DNA of 64,000 bases from Crocodylus rhombifer (lineage: Eukaryota; Chordata; Crocodylia; Crocodylidae), in assembly GCA_038503035.1 (NCBI GenBank), contig JAVSML010000028.1:441464-505463 (forward strand). The letters are read 5' to 3'. Numbering within the stretch: the stretch's first letter is position 1; each line of letters starts with the position of its first letter. Shown in pieces: positions 23,885 through 35,081 of the stretch. Below the pieces are notes generated by a model. The model had not been told where the DNA came from. It did not search any database and was given only the letters and a program-made list of their open reading frames with translations. Made by a program: the position numbers and the translations under genes.

Positions 23885-24388
23885 TGTTACTGTGTCCAGT
23901 TTTGGGCCCCCTACTACAGAAAGGATGTGGACAAGTTGGAGAGAGTCCAGGGGACAGCAATGAAAATGGTTCGGGGGCTGAGGCATATGACTTATGAGGA
24001 GAGGCTGAGGGAGCTGGGCTTATTTAGTCCACAGAAGAGAAGACTGAGGGGATCTGGTACTAGTCTTTAGCTACCTGAAGGGTGGTTACAAAGAGTATGG
24101 AGCTGAACTGTTTTCAGTGGTGGCAGATAACAGAACAAGGAGCAATGGTTTCAAGTTGCAGCAAGGGAAGTTCAGATTAGGATATTAGGAAAAACTTTCT
24201 CACTAGGAGGGTGGTGAAGCACTGGAATGGGTTACCTAGAGAGGTGGTGGAATGTTTTCATCCTTGGAGGTTTTTAAGGCCTGGGTCAACAAAGCCCTGG
24301 CTGGGATGATCTAGTTGGGGATGGTCCTGCTTTGAGCAGGGGGTTGGACTAGATGACCTCCCAAGGTCCCTTCCAATCCTAATTCTGT
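23885..24388 (+). mobile_element. CR1 LINE, 3' end (5'-truncated)
   Basis: The start reads as the C-terminus of CR1 ORF2: [19 protein letters not shown], then [20 protein letters not shown] (23895-24045). It continues through the CR1 3' UTR words GGTTGGACTAGATGACCTCC and CCTTCCAATCCTAATTCTGT. Severe 5' truncation is normal for CR1. The tail (ATTCTRTG) is slightly degraded. The orientation is sense on the plus strand. Confidence 0.95.
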
Positions 24389-24802
24389 GTGAAGGTGTAA
24401 GGCTACTGGGGATTTAATTTGACACACTTTGTCAGACACTTTTTTTCAGAAAGACACATGTACATCTTTGTATATTTGAGTCTATGTGTATATTAGGCTG
24501 TGTAATGGTATTTATTGGCCATATAATTCCCAGCTGATTAAAAACAGAACAAAACCCCCTGAAGTAATGACTTGATGCCATTAGTTAACTTCTGTAAGAG
24601 CAAAGCAATCCTGACCAAATTTCTGCTTGAGTGTGTTATATCCTGCTTATCTAAATCTGCTGACAGCTGGATGAGAGTTTTCACTTGTGAACCTAACAAT
24701 TGCATAATGTGTTATCTTGCTGTTTACACAGTTGCTTCAGCCTGTATGTTACTGAATGACATAACTTGAAGAAATGACCCTTTACACCATACAGATTTTT
24801 TT

Positions 24803-24890
24803 TAAGGTCCTGATTTTGCAATGCGCTTCATGTACCTAAATTTAATCACATGCTTAATTGCTTTGTGGAATCGGGTTCTAAATTTTCTAA
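24803..24890. repeat. Ancient palindromic interspersed repeat remnant
   Basis: The words CCTGATTTTGCAATG, TCACATGCTTAATTGCTTT and GGAATCGGGTTC occur in order. They resemble an old amniote repeat seen widely in birds, turtles and crocodilians. The assignment is from memory of the pattern only. Confidence 0.4.
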
Positions 24891-26846
24891 GTGTTTATAG
24901 AATCATTGGATGAAAAGTGCTATGAAATGGTAAGCAATCACTTTCTTGCACATTTTTACTGATGTTTTATCTTAAGTAATGTGTATGTGTTTAAAAAAAC
25001 AACTACTAATGGCCATAACAATTAAAGCTTAGTTCCTAACTCCACTTTTGTATAACAGTGCAAGGGTCTGACTGCACCACTGTGGTGACTGAAGTTTTGG
25101 AACAAACCATGTTAGCAGTATCAGTGACTTGAATAGCATTGAAATCATGCAGATAAGCTCAATTTGTAATTTGGTTGAGAAAATCTTATCTGGGTAGGCA
25201 GGACCATGCAGTCACCCCAGGTTTCCCTGTCCATGAAATATCGTTATGTAATGTTGGATGTTCTACCACAAATATTTACAAGTCCTATACGTGTCTGCAA
25301 TACCCTATCTCTAAACTACCTTCAAAGCCAAGTGAGAAAGATATGTTTAGAAACAAATCATAAAGGAAAGCTGGGTCTATCCTCTACATAGTAGACAGAA
25401 CTGAGTGCCCTGTTTCAACAAAGTAGTAACTGCCAAGTAGGAGGCATTAGCAATGGGAAAGATTGCAGCATTTCAGAGGATGTGGAGGAAAAAGATGTCA
25501 CCAGGTTAGATATTTTAGCTACATTTCTCTGGTAGTCTCTTTTTCATAAAATTGTTATATCTACCATATTTTTGGTTAGGTTTCCTGAAGCTGCACGGGC
25601 ATTGAAATAGGTTTTTGACATTTCCCATACCAGAGAGACCAGTTACAGTCCCTCTTCTTTCTTATTTTTTTATGGACTTTGTAAGTTTTGTTTGGCCAAG
25701 CAAATGGCATCTCAGTTTGCTTCTGCTTTGAAATTAGATTCAGAAGATGAACCCTCTCCGTGAACTTACACATCCTTAGACTCTCATTCTGTGCTGCATA
25801 ACTCTGCTTATCTGAATTTGCAGCAATGTGGGCTCATGTCACTAGATGTTGAATCATTGTTTGGTAAATAAAGCAATGAGTCAGTCATTAGCAGATTGGC
25901 CAGGTGGTAGCAGATATGAGAGAGGATACGTGGACAGGCTAGTGAGAGAACAAGCTAGCTAGTGAACTGGAAGCTGGAGGGCTAAATGGTAGAAAACCAC
26001 ATGCAAAACTATTTACGTATGTGAAGTGCTATAATGCAGGCACCTTGTCTAACAAGTAAAAGGGATGTCAAAATTTGAAGCTCCTCACCTATCCTAGCCA
26101 TTTGCGCCAACTTATGAATGAACTGATTGTTTAATGGTTTCTTTTCATGAATAATTCTTGAACAAAAAGAAGCAATATTTGTGTAATATATTATTCAAAT
26201 TCTTCACTCAGTTGTGCATGCATTTACTTAAAAATTGGCTAGAAAAAAATGTCCAGATTATGCATCTATAGATTGGCATTTTCAATGACTGCCCTGAATG
26301 TTTTAAAGTTTAATAAGCATTGCAATTAGAGGTCTTCCTCCAACCACTACTACATGTCCTCTAGCTTGCTTCTACAAATGATAAGCCTAATTTTTGTAAA
26401 GGTGATGGGGTAAGTCCCATCATATTTTGTGTTTGCACCTGCATTGACCAGCAAATTTGTGCAACCTGGTCGCTGACCAAGTAGCAAATGCAAGTTCAGA
26501 TCCCAGAATGCTATACAAATCTTCAAGCAGAGCCAGAGACAAGGAGCAAGGGGAAGAGAGCAGGTACCACTATGAACATCCATTTAATTTCACCAAACAG
26601 TCTCTTGAGTGTTTTGGTTGCACTTGTGTGTTTTACAAATTGGTGATACTTAGTATTAATGGATTGCTTCCATTTTCTTGGCTGTCCGTAACAGTCATCT
26701 TCCATCTCCCTTGCTCCTAAAACGTATCTATGAGGCTGTAGGCTTTTAAGGGTCAGGGCATGAGTGTTGTCTTCTAATTGCCTGTTCAGTTCATAGTTCT
26801 ATGAGGCTGGATGCTCATCTGAAGAGTTGAACACCCCCCTGCCTCC

Positions 26847-26848
<2 letters not shown>

Positions 26849-26877
<29 letters not shown>
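26849..26877 (+). repeat. (CA)n microsatellite
   Basis: About 14 uninterrupted CA units. Confidence 0.95.
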
Positions 26878-26879
<2 letters not shown>

Positions 26880-27089
26880 TACTTTCTTCTGTCCTCATTG
26901 TTCTACTTTTGTCACTCATTCTTTTTCCACCTTCGAACTGTGGCAATGTTGCTTGAATGCTGATAAGATAGTCCTCCACATCCAGCTTTGGGATTTTAGC
27001 TCATGGAATATATGAGCTGCACTGTTTTTTTCAAGGGGTTAAAGAGCCCCGTCCGGTTCTACCCACCTCAGTTTCACCTGAGGGCATTT

Positions 27090-27720
27090 TAGGTCATTGA
27101 TAAATGGTGTTTTCACTGCAATAAAATATTTCAGGAGTTAGATCTCTTTAGTGGTGACATCATCACAACACTGTCACCGAGGTAATGGAACTAATTGCCA
27201 TAGCAACAAGGCTTTATCATTTAGCAGCACTAAAAATTTTGACAGATGGAGGAGACTGAAGATTTAAAACGGGACACAAATGTAGTACATCTGATTAGCC
27301 ATAATATTAATAGTCCATGAATAACAGTCTTTCATGCAGGGTAAATCAGGGCAGAGTAAATGTTATCTTTGGGGTTCTATTTACTTCAAATTAAATAATT
27401 TCATAGTCAAAACTTTCCCTCCCCTTAGAAGACAAACAAAAACATCTAATTACATCTATCAAACTAACACATCCCATTGTTTAAAAAGTATTTAATAGCA
27501 TCTATTTGCTCCTGTTACAGGTATTAAACAAGACAATATGTAATGAAGTATTTGTAAAACCTTGACCAGGAGCAAAGCAACTATAGAATTAATAATTTAT
27601 CTGCCTTAAATGTTTTAATTACTGGCTTCTACTAAGACTCCTGCACCAGATACATTTGTGATAGAATTTGGTTCAGTGAATGGAGTCACAGCAGAGCAAT
27701 TATTCACTCATGAATTTATA
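27090..27720. promoter_or_regulatory. Candidate conserved regulatory element (CNE-like)
   Basis: This stretch lacks repeats and is dense in transcription-factor-like words. It has an X-box-like palindrome ATTGCCATAGCAAC (27194-27207), differing from the RFX consensus at 2 of 14 positions. It also has several homeodomain-type cores (TAATTA, AATTAAT, TTTATC) between 27400 and 27620. Such composition is common in developmental enhancers, but composition alone cannot establish function. Cross-species conservation would decide it. Confidence 0.3.
27194..27207. promoter_or_regulatory. RFX X-box-like palindrome
   Basis: ATTGCCATAGCAAC compares with the classical GTTGCCATGGCAAC, and both half-sites are nearly complete. 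It could bind RFX dimers if accessible. The chance occurrence of a 12/14 match in 64 kb is low but not negligible. Confidence 0.4.
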
Positions 27721-27789
27721 AAAACATTTTCCCACAAAAACTATATGTACTGTAGTCAGTAATACATTCAATTCAGGGTAAGATTTTAA

Positions 27790-27862
27790 GGTATACTTGG
27801 CTGAAATTCTGCCTTTACGGAAGTCAATGAAAGTTTTGTTCATGACTTCAGTAACAATTTCA
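27790..27862. repeat. Short palindromic repeat remnant
   Basis: GGCTGAAATTCTGCCTTTAC is followed by an imperfect palindrome around GAAGTCAATGAAAG and TTCATGACTTC. The pattern resembles an old, short interspersed repeat of sauropsid genomes. Confidence 0.4.
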
Positions 27863-27870
27863 TCATATAT

Positions 27871-28110
27871 TAGGAGTCAAAAAGCTATGGCCCCTAGGCT
27901 GGATCTGGCCCACCAAGCAATTTCATCTAGCCCATGAAGCCCCATTCAGCAATGACCGGGTGGCAAACACATCAGCAGAGCAGCAGAAACAGCAGCCAGG
28001 CTGCAGGCAGCAGGCTACTTTTGGAGCAAGCTGCTTTATTTCCTCCACTGCTCCTAAAACAATTGCCAAACCAGGCTGTTATATGGTAGTACAAGTTGAG
28101 TTCCGCTCGT
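27871..28110 (+). mobile_element. hAT-type remnant, one end only
   Basis: GGAGTCAAAAAGCTATGGCC and CTGGATCTGGCCCACCAAGC resemble the end of reptile hAT elements with the pattern GTCAAACTATGGCCC...GGATCTGGCCCGCC. No matching opposite end or target duplication was found downstream, so it is probably a truncated copy. The right boundary is approximate. Confidence 0.45.
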
Positions 28111-28474
28111 CCTGGAGTTATCATCTGTCTGATCACATAGTTCTCTCCATGTCCAGTGGTTCCAATAAATTAAAACTTCACTTTATATTAAAACTTGCTT
28201 TTACTGCAATGTGTGTGTTCCTCCTTGTTCCTTCTAATCTACATACCCTGGAGATGGATATTTAAATAATGAGATCTAGGTACCTTGAAATACAAGTTTT
28301 TGGACTAATTTTCTCCTGTTTGAGACTCTCTGTATAAGAAGGTCATATTAATTTAGATGACCTATTCTTATATACAGGAGCATAACATAGTATTTCGGCA
28401 CAATGTACACATGTTTTTTTTATTAAATATGGGAAAGCACAAACAGGTATCCCACTATCCTTAATTGATTAAGG

Positions 28475-28745
28475 CAGGAGTGTCAAACTTGCCTCATTAC
28501 CCAAGCCAGATCTAGAGACTCCTGACCAGCTAAATTCATATGCAGTAGAGAAAGCAGTGGCAGCCTCATATGAGGGTTAATACAAGTGTTAGTTGCCCTG
28601 GCTTGTACAAGTGAGGGTCTGTGCTGTGGATTTCAGTGGCAGGCCCCGCCTTCAAAATTTGTGAACATTCTATTAGTCTCCCAGGTCATGTGACATGGCT
28701 GCATGGGTTGGATCCAACCCATGAGCTGTAAATTTGACATGCTTG
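28475..28745. mobile_element. Short hAT-type element (271 bp)
   Basis: The left end is CAGGAGTGTCAAACTTGCC. The right end, reverse-complemented, is CAAGCATGTCAAATTTACAG. The flanks are GATTAAGG (28467-28474) and GATTAAAG (28746-28753), 7 of 8 matching, as expected for an aged hAT duplication. The interior contains the GGTTGGATCCAACC palindrome near the right end and no coding sequence. Confidence 0.8.
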
Positions 28746-28753
28746 GATTAAAG

Positions 28754-29651
28754 AAAGTGAGAGGAAATGGACAACATTTTCCAGAAAAATGACATCCCCA
28801 CCACAGTGTCGTGCTTCAGTATGGACATCTAAGATTTTCACAACACTGAATAAGGAGTTTCCCAAGAATCAAGATAACTTGATTGTCTGAACACTCCAAC
28901 CGATTGTCTGGACCATTGTCTTTAGTACTTGGAACTATATCAACAGTGTATATTTGTATCCCTGCCTTTACATGCAGACTTTCTTTAACAGAAGGAGAGG
29001 GTTTGGGCAATTAGACTGCAGGGTCAATACAATTTTGACAATTACATTTTATCTGAACTGAAGTTGTAGGTCTTGTATAATGTCTTCAACGTTATGAGTT
29101 TCTCCAAGACATCTTGTAAGCTCTTTTCTTCCCCCAAGGCATAAGTAGTAAAAGACAATTTGCAGTTTATGTTCTGTAACCTCAATGGCTTTTGGGTCTC
29201 AAAAGCTACTTTTAAAGGCTCAGAAAAATCACAGCTAAACAGCTGCTTGGTTTAATGAAATATAAATGGTGCCGTTGAAAATGCACAGATGGCTTCTTGG
29301 TGATGCATTTCACAAAATGTGCTTAGATGTTGTTCAAAATATGAATTTGAATAAATCCATGATTGATTAATAATTGCCTAGTTGGTGACAGAAGCCCATT
29401 GCGGGACAGAGTGTACAGGAGGATGTTGCCATCTAATTTTCAAAATTTATGCATAGCTTTCCCTTCCCCTCCCCCCACATTGAAAAAATTAACACTGCTT
29501 ACTAGACTTTTACAAAATGTAAGTTCAGAAATGCATTTGTAAGTATTAGACATAGAATAACTGTTAAAGAAACTGAATTTAAGCTTGTTAGAACAGGAAA
29601 CCAATATGTATTCTTTTTCCAGGGGAAAAAATGTTCCATGCCCGTATCTCA
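28754..29651. other. AT-rich non-genic sequence
   Basis: No gene or repeat terminus is recognised. Confidence 0.45.
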
Positions 29652-29659
29652 CTAGACTA

Positions 29660-31289
29660 GTGCTTCTCAACCATTTTTGTACCAGGACCCATTTGTAAAC
29701 ATTGGCCAGTCTTGACCCAGTAGTTTTAATAGAAAACAGTCACCTGGTGCTGCCAGTGTCCTTCATTCCCAACACACAGCCACCTACCCACCAAGCCCTT
29801 CTGGTGTCTCTCATTCTTAACCTGCAGTCCCTGCCCCCAGGCCCCACCTGTCCACAATATGTGGCAGTGGGTGGGGGTGTGGGGCATGGGAGGGGCACCC
29901 CCTCCCGATTCATGAACCAACAGCAGGCATGGGGCTGCTACCTGGCTGGAACAGTGTGGGCAGGAGCTGCCTCAATGGACCAGTTGGTGGGACCTACACT
30001 GGGAGGGCAGGGTGGGGTGGTGAGATTCATTGCTGCTCCCACCACTGCCAGGATCCCTGTTCCAGCCATGCCACTAGCAATGCGAAGAGTAATGGGGCCA
30101 CACTGCCTGATGCTACCACCACCACTTCCCTCAGGCCACCCATGCTGCCCACCACCCCACTTCTCCTCCAGGGTACAGCTGCAGCCTGAGGGGAGTGGCA
30201 GCAGTGGTAGAAGTGACTGGGCCTTGGCAGTGGGGTAGAACCACAGCCCAGTGCACAAGTGACTGGTGGCAGGAGGTGAGGGCAGAGTGCTCCCCCTGCA
30301 TCTGTTACTCCTCATGCTGCTGTTGGCACGGCACTCCTGGTGGCAGTGGCAGCAATGAGTCTTGTCACCCTGCTTTAATCTCCCATGCCAGTCCTGCCTG
30401 CTGGGCCATCAAAGCGGATCCTGTTGCAACCCTTTGCCCTCTGTGGGTGCATAAACTGGAGGGGGCATGTGCCCCCCCATGCCTCCTTGACACACTTCCT
30501 GTGCCTCTCCAACCTGTGTCTATTCCCTCCCTGCCCCACTCCATAGATTTACCTGAAGGGAGCTGTTCTCCACACTGCCTGGCTTTCACGTGCATTTGTG
30601 TGCACACATGCATGTGGGACTGGTGTCACCTCAGTCGGGGGGGGGGCACATGCCCCTCTAGTGACCAGTCAGTGACTGGGGGAGCACCCCATAGGCAATA
30701 TCACTGACCAGAGGGGTCCACACAGCCAATCACGAGGCGGCCGATCACTGCTGCTGCTTCCACAAGTGGCTGCAGCTGCTTCTAGGAGCACCACGGCACT
30801 CCCACCCCTGGCTGGTGCTTGCAGGGGTGGGCACTGTCACTCCTGCCTAATCACCTACATGACGTGGCAAGCACAGCCAGTCAGAGGGTGCACCAGCACT
30901 CTCAGGGGCTGCATGTGCACCCCCATGCATCTTCTATGCATCGCCACTGTGCACAAGTGCTCCCTGTCTCATTGCCCTCCCTCTGCTCCCTGCTAGTCCC
31001 AAGCCACCCCTTTCAGGCTGAAACTCTGCCAGCCTGCAAAGGGAAACCCACCATTTCCTGTGTTTTTCTCCTTTAAAAGAAAAATCCATGTTTTTCTGCA
31101 ATAAATGGAAAACCTGGATCTCTGTTAATTAGTATGCACAGTGATGACATATGGTGAAACATAGGTACCATCTTCTATTTTTTTCAAAAATGTATGCAAG
31201 TTGTCCACTTTAAAAGTTTGTTCACAATGATTTAATAAATTTTTGTGACCCACTTTTGGGTTGCAACCAATGGGTTGAGAAAAGCTGCA
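29660..31289. mobile_element. hAT-type non-autonomous transposon (1,630 bp, GC-rich interior)
   Basis: The left end is GTGCTTCTCAACCATTTTTG. The right end, reverse-complemented, is TGCAGCTTTTCTCAACCCAT; both share the TTCTCAACC core of a well-known hAT terminal type. The flanks are identical octamers CTAGACTA (29652-29659 and 31290-31297). Subterminal sequences also pair loosely (CCAGGACCCATTTG against GTGACCCACTTTTGGG). The interior is GC-rich and open in several frames on both strands (for example 29702-30238 and 30195-30707), but none resembles a hAT transposase or its dimerisation domain. These frames are therefore best treated as non-coding. Confidence 0.87.
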
Positions 31290-31297
31290 CTAGACTA

Positions 31298-31709
31298 CAC
31301 TGATTTCAAGTGAATGGAGAGAGAAAAATCCCAAATGGTAATCCCACCTTCACAACAAGGGCAGATAATTTTCCAGACATTGATATATTAACAAAAATAC
31401 TCAGTGCAGCACAATATGCCTAGCCAATGATCGTTTTAAGAAGCAAAACCCAAATGTAATGCTAATATGGATTTCTTCTGTCATTTAGAAAGTGACAGGA
31501 AGATGCTTATTAAAAACTTTCTAAACAGGCTGATAGTAAGAGAATTGTGCATCCACATCTAAAATAGCCGTACCTTTTACTTTCTGGCCTTGTAGCTTAG
31601 TTTCTAGGGGCATAGCTACAATCCTAGAATTCATTAATGTATATGTTTCCTTTGTGGTAGAGTATTGAATGTGGTGGTCCTGGCCCCAAGTAACAAATTT
31701 TGCCTGACA
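31298..31709. other. Non-genic spacer between two hAT elements
   Basis: I see nothing recognisable in this AT-rich spacer. Confidence 0.5.
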
Positions 31710-31717
31710 GTCTAAAC

Positions 31718-32608
31718 CAGGGGTGGGCAATTATTTGGTTCCACAGGCTACATAGGGAGTTTTGGAGACCTGTCATGGGCTAGGTCAGCAGCATTCCTCC
31801 CCCCCACCCTCTCCCCAGCAGCTCACCAAACTTTCCTGTGTGGGATGGGGCCATGGGCAGGTCCGGAGGAGGAGGGGAGAGACAGAGAAAGGTGGCCCTG
31901 TTCACCATGAGCAATGGGAGCTGCTGGTGTTGGGCACTGGGTAAAAGCAGGACTGCTGGGGCTGCCTTGTGGCTTCTCCCCACCTGCGGCAGCCCACAGG
32001 TGATGTGGGGCTGTGGCACCAGTGTCAGGGAGGAGCTGCAGGGCAGCCCCAGTGTGGGCTCTGGGTGGCTGCAGCTGGAAGGGCTCAAATAGCCATGGGT
32101 GCACTGGTTGCTGGGTCCTACTTTTACCTAGCACCAGCTGCCACCACTACTTATCGTGGGCAGGGCCGCCTCTCGGTCTCCCCCCTTTCCCTCTCCCAAC
32201 CCGTTCCCAACATATCCCCACAGCTTACACCAGTTCCCACCCTGTGTGCCAGAAGCAGCACCAGGCAGGCACTGCTATCATCTGTAGATGCAACCGACAG
32301 TTTCCCACTGAGAGGTGGGGTGTCCACCTAGGTCCACAGGTGATGCTGCTGCATCAGCATGCCAGCTGTTTTTCCAGGCAGTCGCCCTGATCTCTGCAGG
32401 CAGTGTCCACAGCTGATGCTGGCACACACCTGACGTGTGGGTTGGGACAGGGCTGGGACATGCCCACTTGCCCAGCATGATGCAGCAGCCAGAGTCACTG
32501 GCTCCCCATGGGCTAGATCCTGTGCCTTCGTGGCTGCTGACGCACAGGCCATGTACAATTACTTGGCGGGCCAGATCTGACCTGTCAGCCATATTTTGCC
32601 CATACTTG
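31718..32608. mobile_element. hAT-type non-autonomous transposon (891 bp)
   Basis: The left end is CAGGGGTGGGCAATTATTTG. The right end, reverse-complemented, is CAAGTATGGGCAAAATATGG, giving a shared TGGGCAA core. The flanks are GTCTAAAC (31710-31717) and GTCTAAAA (32609-32616), 7 of 8 identical. The interior is GC-rich and without a transposase. The left terminal type CAGGGGTGGGCAA is common among sauropsid hAT families. Confidence 0.85.
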
Positions 32609-32706
32609 GTCTAAAAAATGCATGTGGCATTGTTGTAATGTGTGACCAAAAATGTTTGAGTAAGCCCAACTATAGCATGTAATTTGAGTGGAAAACTAGT
32701 GAAGGA

Positions 32707-32737
32707 ATCTACATATCTCTGTGGTAGTTTAGGCATT
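32707..32737 (+). repeat. Direct repeat flanking a LINE insertion (left copy)
   Basis: This 31-base sequence begins ATCTACATATCTCT and ends TTTAGGCATT. It recurs at 33433-33463 with a single difference (G versus A at position 15). It brackets the LINE fragment exactly and is read as its target-site duplication. Confidence 0.9.
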
Positions 32738-33432
32738 CAATTCAATTGGTACTGTCATTCTTTACAGATCATGGTGTATGTGCCAATGAGTTTTTTGATG
32801 GATACTGAGTTCAATGTGAGCATGATAGTCCTGCCTATAGGAAAGGTACACTAGCAGTGCTCTGAGTCTGAGAAGCAGATTCTTTCTTCCTCTGACACCG
32901 GTCAGCACAAAACTAGATCCAGTCCTCCTTGCAGTGCCTCACTCCATCTGCAAGCTGACTCCATCAACCAGAGCAGCATTCTGCATTCCTTTCCCAGAGT
33001 TTCCAAAGAAAGCTAAGGCATCTTTGCAAGCGTTGCAAAATCTGTGCAGAGATCTGCCTCTCTTTCTAGACACTTCACAAGCTTCTGAGTACAGCACATT
33101 CTTTTGGATCCTGTGATCTGGCATTTGCTTGACATGACCAAGCCACCTGAGTCTTTATTTACTAATCAACCTTCCCATAGATGACATACCAGAACAGCTT
33201 AACATTTCTGTATTTGTCGCCTATGTTGCTATCTTACTGGAAGAATGTTACGCAGGCACCTGATATGAAAACTATTTAGCCTTTTGGTATGTTTGGCATA
33301 GGTCGTCCATATTTCTGAGCCATATAGAAGAGTGGATAAAACACTGCTTCATAAATGTGGATTTTTACTTTGGCTGATAGTTTGTAATTGTTCCAGGCTC
33401 TGTCTTGCAAAAACCAAAGTTCCTGGCTGCTT
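32738..33432 (-). mobile_element. 5'-truncated LINE (reverse transcriptase C-terminus), with target duplication
   Basis: On the minus strand this reads SVLSTLLYGSEIWTTYAKHT and LNSFHIRCLRNILPVR (33230-33350), the C-terminal reverse-transcriptase/linker region also seen at 7850-7960 in the plus-strand remnant. Downstream frames give VLVCHLWEG and, near the 3' end, a degenerate Cys/His-rich tail (YRQDYHAHIELSIHQKTH). In-frame stops and frameshifts are frequent. The 31-bp direct repeats at each side mark the insertion boundaries, and the absence of upstream reverse-transcriptase domains shows 5' truncation. The 3' end carries no obvious poly(A). Confidence 0.82.
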
Positions 33433-33463
33433 ATCTACATATCTCTATGGTAGTTTAGGCATT
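33433..33463 (+). repeat. Direct repeat flanking a LINE insertion (right copy)
   Basis: This is the partner of 32707-32737, with 30 of 31 bases identical. Confidence 0.9.
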
Positions 33464-34475
33464 AGCACAATGGAATTATAGATGACAGTTATGAGTGATA
33501 TCAGACATTTAGCTGACATGGATCAGCCTGCATATAATGGCAGCATAGACTATCTCACCGTGCTGGGAGTTCTTCCACTGATGACTATATACAGATGCCC
33601 ATATCTGATGATGGCTTTATTTTAGTAGACCATCATTTTGCAGAAAGAAGGAAAAAGTAAGTGCAAGTGGTGCAGCAGAGGCCACTGTCACTGTAAAACT
33701 TTTCATGCTCTGTGTGTACGTTAGTTTTGGTGAAAAGCTGTATAGTGAAGGGACAGATGTAGTAGTATTGGCAAGTGCGGTCACAAACCTGCATGCACTT
33801 GAGCTTGAATGTGGCCTGAACCAGATCGTGAACTGGATAAGAACAATACCCTTCATTGGGGTAATTTAGCAGCCCTGTTCAGGATCTCTCTGAATGGATG
33901 AAGTATTAATCTGGCATGGGAATTTCCCCAGTATCTTCTGTAGTAAACACTTATTTGAATTCACAAGCACCTTTCCTTCTGCTTAGCAAATTCAGAAGCT
34001 CCTAGTGTGAATCTTGATGACTACATACCTTTTACTGATTTGACATAAGCCTCTGATGTAGTGAACTACTATGACTTAGTAGACTTATGGAAAGATTTAG
34101 TTGCCCAAGAAAGGCTGCGGTGTGGTGGTGGTGGTGGTGGTTTGTTTTTCCTTGTTGCTCCATATTATGCACAGCAAAATAAAGCCCAGCAGCATTCTAT
34201 CTGACCTCTTTCCTGTGATGAAAAGTGTCAGAAGAGGAGTCCTAGGGCCCATCTCCATGCAATGACACCGAAGAAGAAAACACATTCCATTTTTAAAGTG
34301 AGCATTTGAGAAATGAAGAACACTTTTACTCCTGAAAATTATGCCAAATAGATTGTATGGGAACTTTTGCAGGAAAGTTGCTACGCACCAGTGGTCTGTT
34401 CCTAGATGGTCTTCATTTGCTAGCAATCTGCTTCTCTCCATTTGCAATCTTTTAAAGGAAAATTTGGCTTACCTT
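33464..34475. other. Non-genic sequence with a (TGG)n tract
   Basis: I see no gene. A (TGG)n tract lies at 34121-34140. Confidence 0.45.
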
Positions 34476-34484
34476 TGTGACAAA

Positions 34485-34670
34485 TCATAACCCTTTTAAG
34501 GGGAAGGTCTGCCTCAGGACTCACCAAGAAGAAGCCTTATTCAGTATTCCTCTCCTGAAGGATGCCCAGCAACCAGCCCTAGCATGGTTTCACAAGGAGC
34601 AAGCCTCTTGCTTTGAGACTACTTCTCTGTCTCTGGCTTGTCTGGTAATCTGTAGAACACCTGCCTCATA
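34485..34670 (+). repeat. Left arm of a ~190-bp inverted repeat
   Basis: The arm pairs with 35082-35260 on the opposite strand. For example, TGCCTCAGGACTCAC at 34510-34524 is the perfect complement of 35218-35232. Translated plus strand, the arm reads CLRTHQEEALFSIPLLK and ALAWFHKEQASCFET. The other arm, translated on the minus strand, reads CLRTHCKETLFSLPLLK and ALVWLHKEKASFFET. The two arms therefore encode similar peptides, perhaps an old transposon protein fragment. I do not recognise the family. Confidence 0.75.
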
Positions 34671-35081
34671 GAGCTGCTGCTTTTTGGTCAGCTCTCAGGA
34701 AGGAGGATGTAGTCTTCTTCAAAGAAGAGGGCTGGCGGGTCAGAGTGCTGATATCCAAAAGAGCATAGCCTACTCCTTAGCTCCAACCAGCCTTTATTGT
34801 GCCACTGCAGTGCCCTCTGTTCTTCCTTAGACTTCATTCTGTCTTCCCTGGACTACAGTCTCCACATTGTCCTCCCTGGAACTACTATTTTCTCTCTACC
34901 TTGGAGCCTCACTCATTTTCCTTTCTTCACGATCGTCAGCTATACTCACAACAAAACTGTTATAAAACTATAGTAGCCAGTACAGGGACTAACAATGACC
35001 CACTAAAATTAAACAGTGTCATGTGACACTAAAACACCTTCCCTGGAGCTGAGCAAAAAGAAGTTATTTGAGATCAGGCTG

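Larger units (their letters stand above)
24400..27055. other. AT-rich non-genic sequence with minor repeats
   Basis: I see no gene. The stretch includes an old palindromic repeat remnant at 24803-24890 and a (CA)n tract at 26849-26877. Confidence 0.45.

Noticed and set aside
29702..30707. Frames of 170-178 codons as a hAT transposase
   Set aside because: No DDE signature, zinc finger or dimerisation motif is visible, and frames are open on both strands. The element is non-autonomous.
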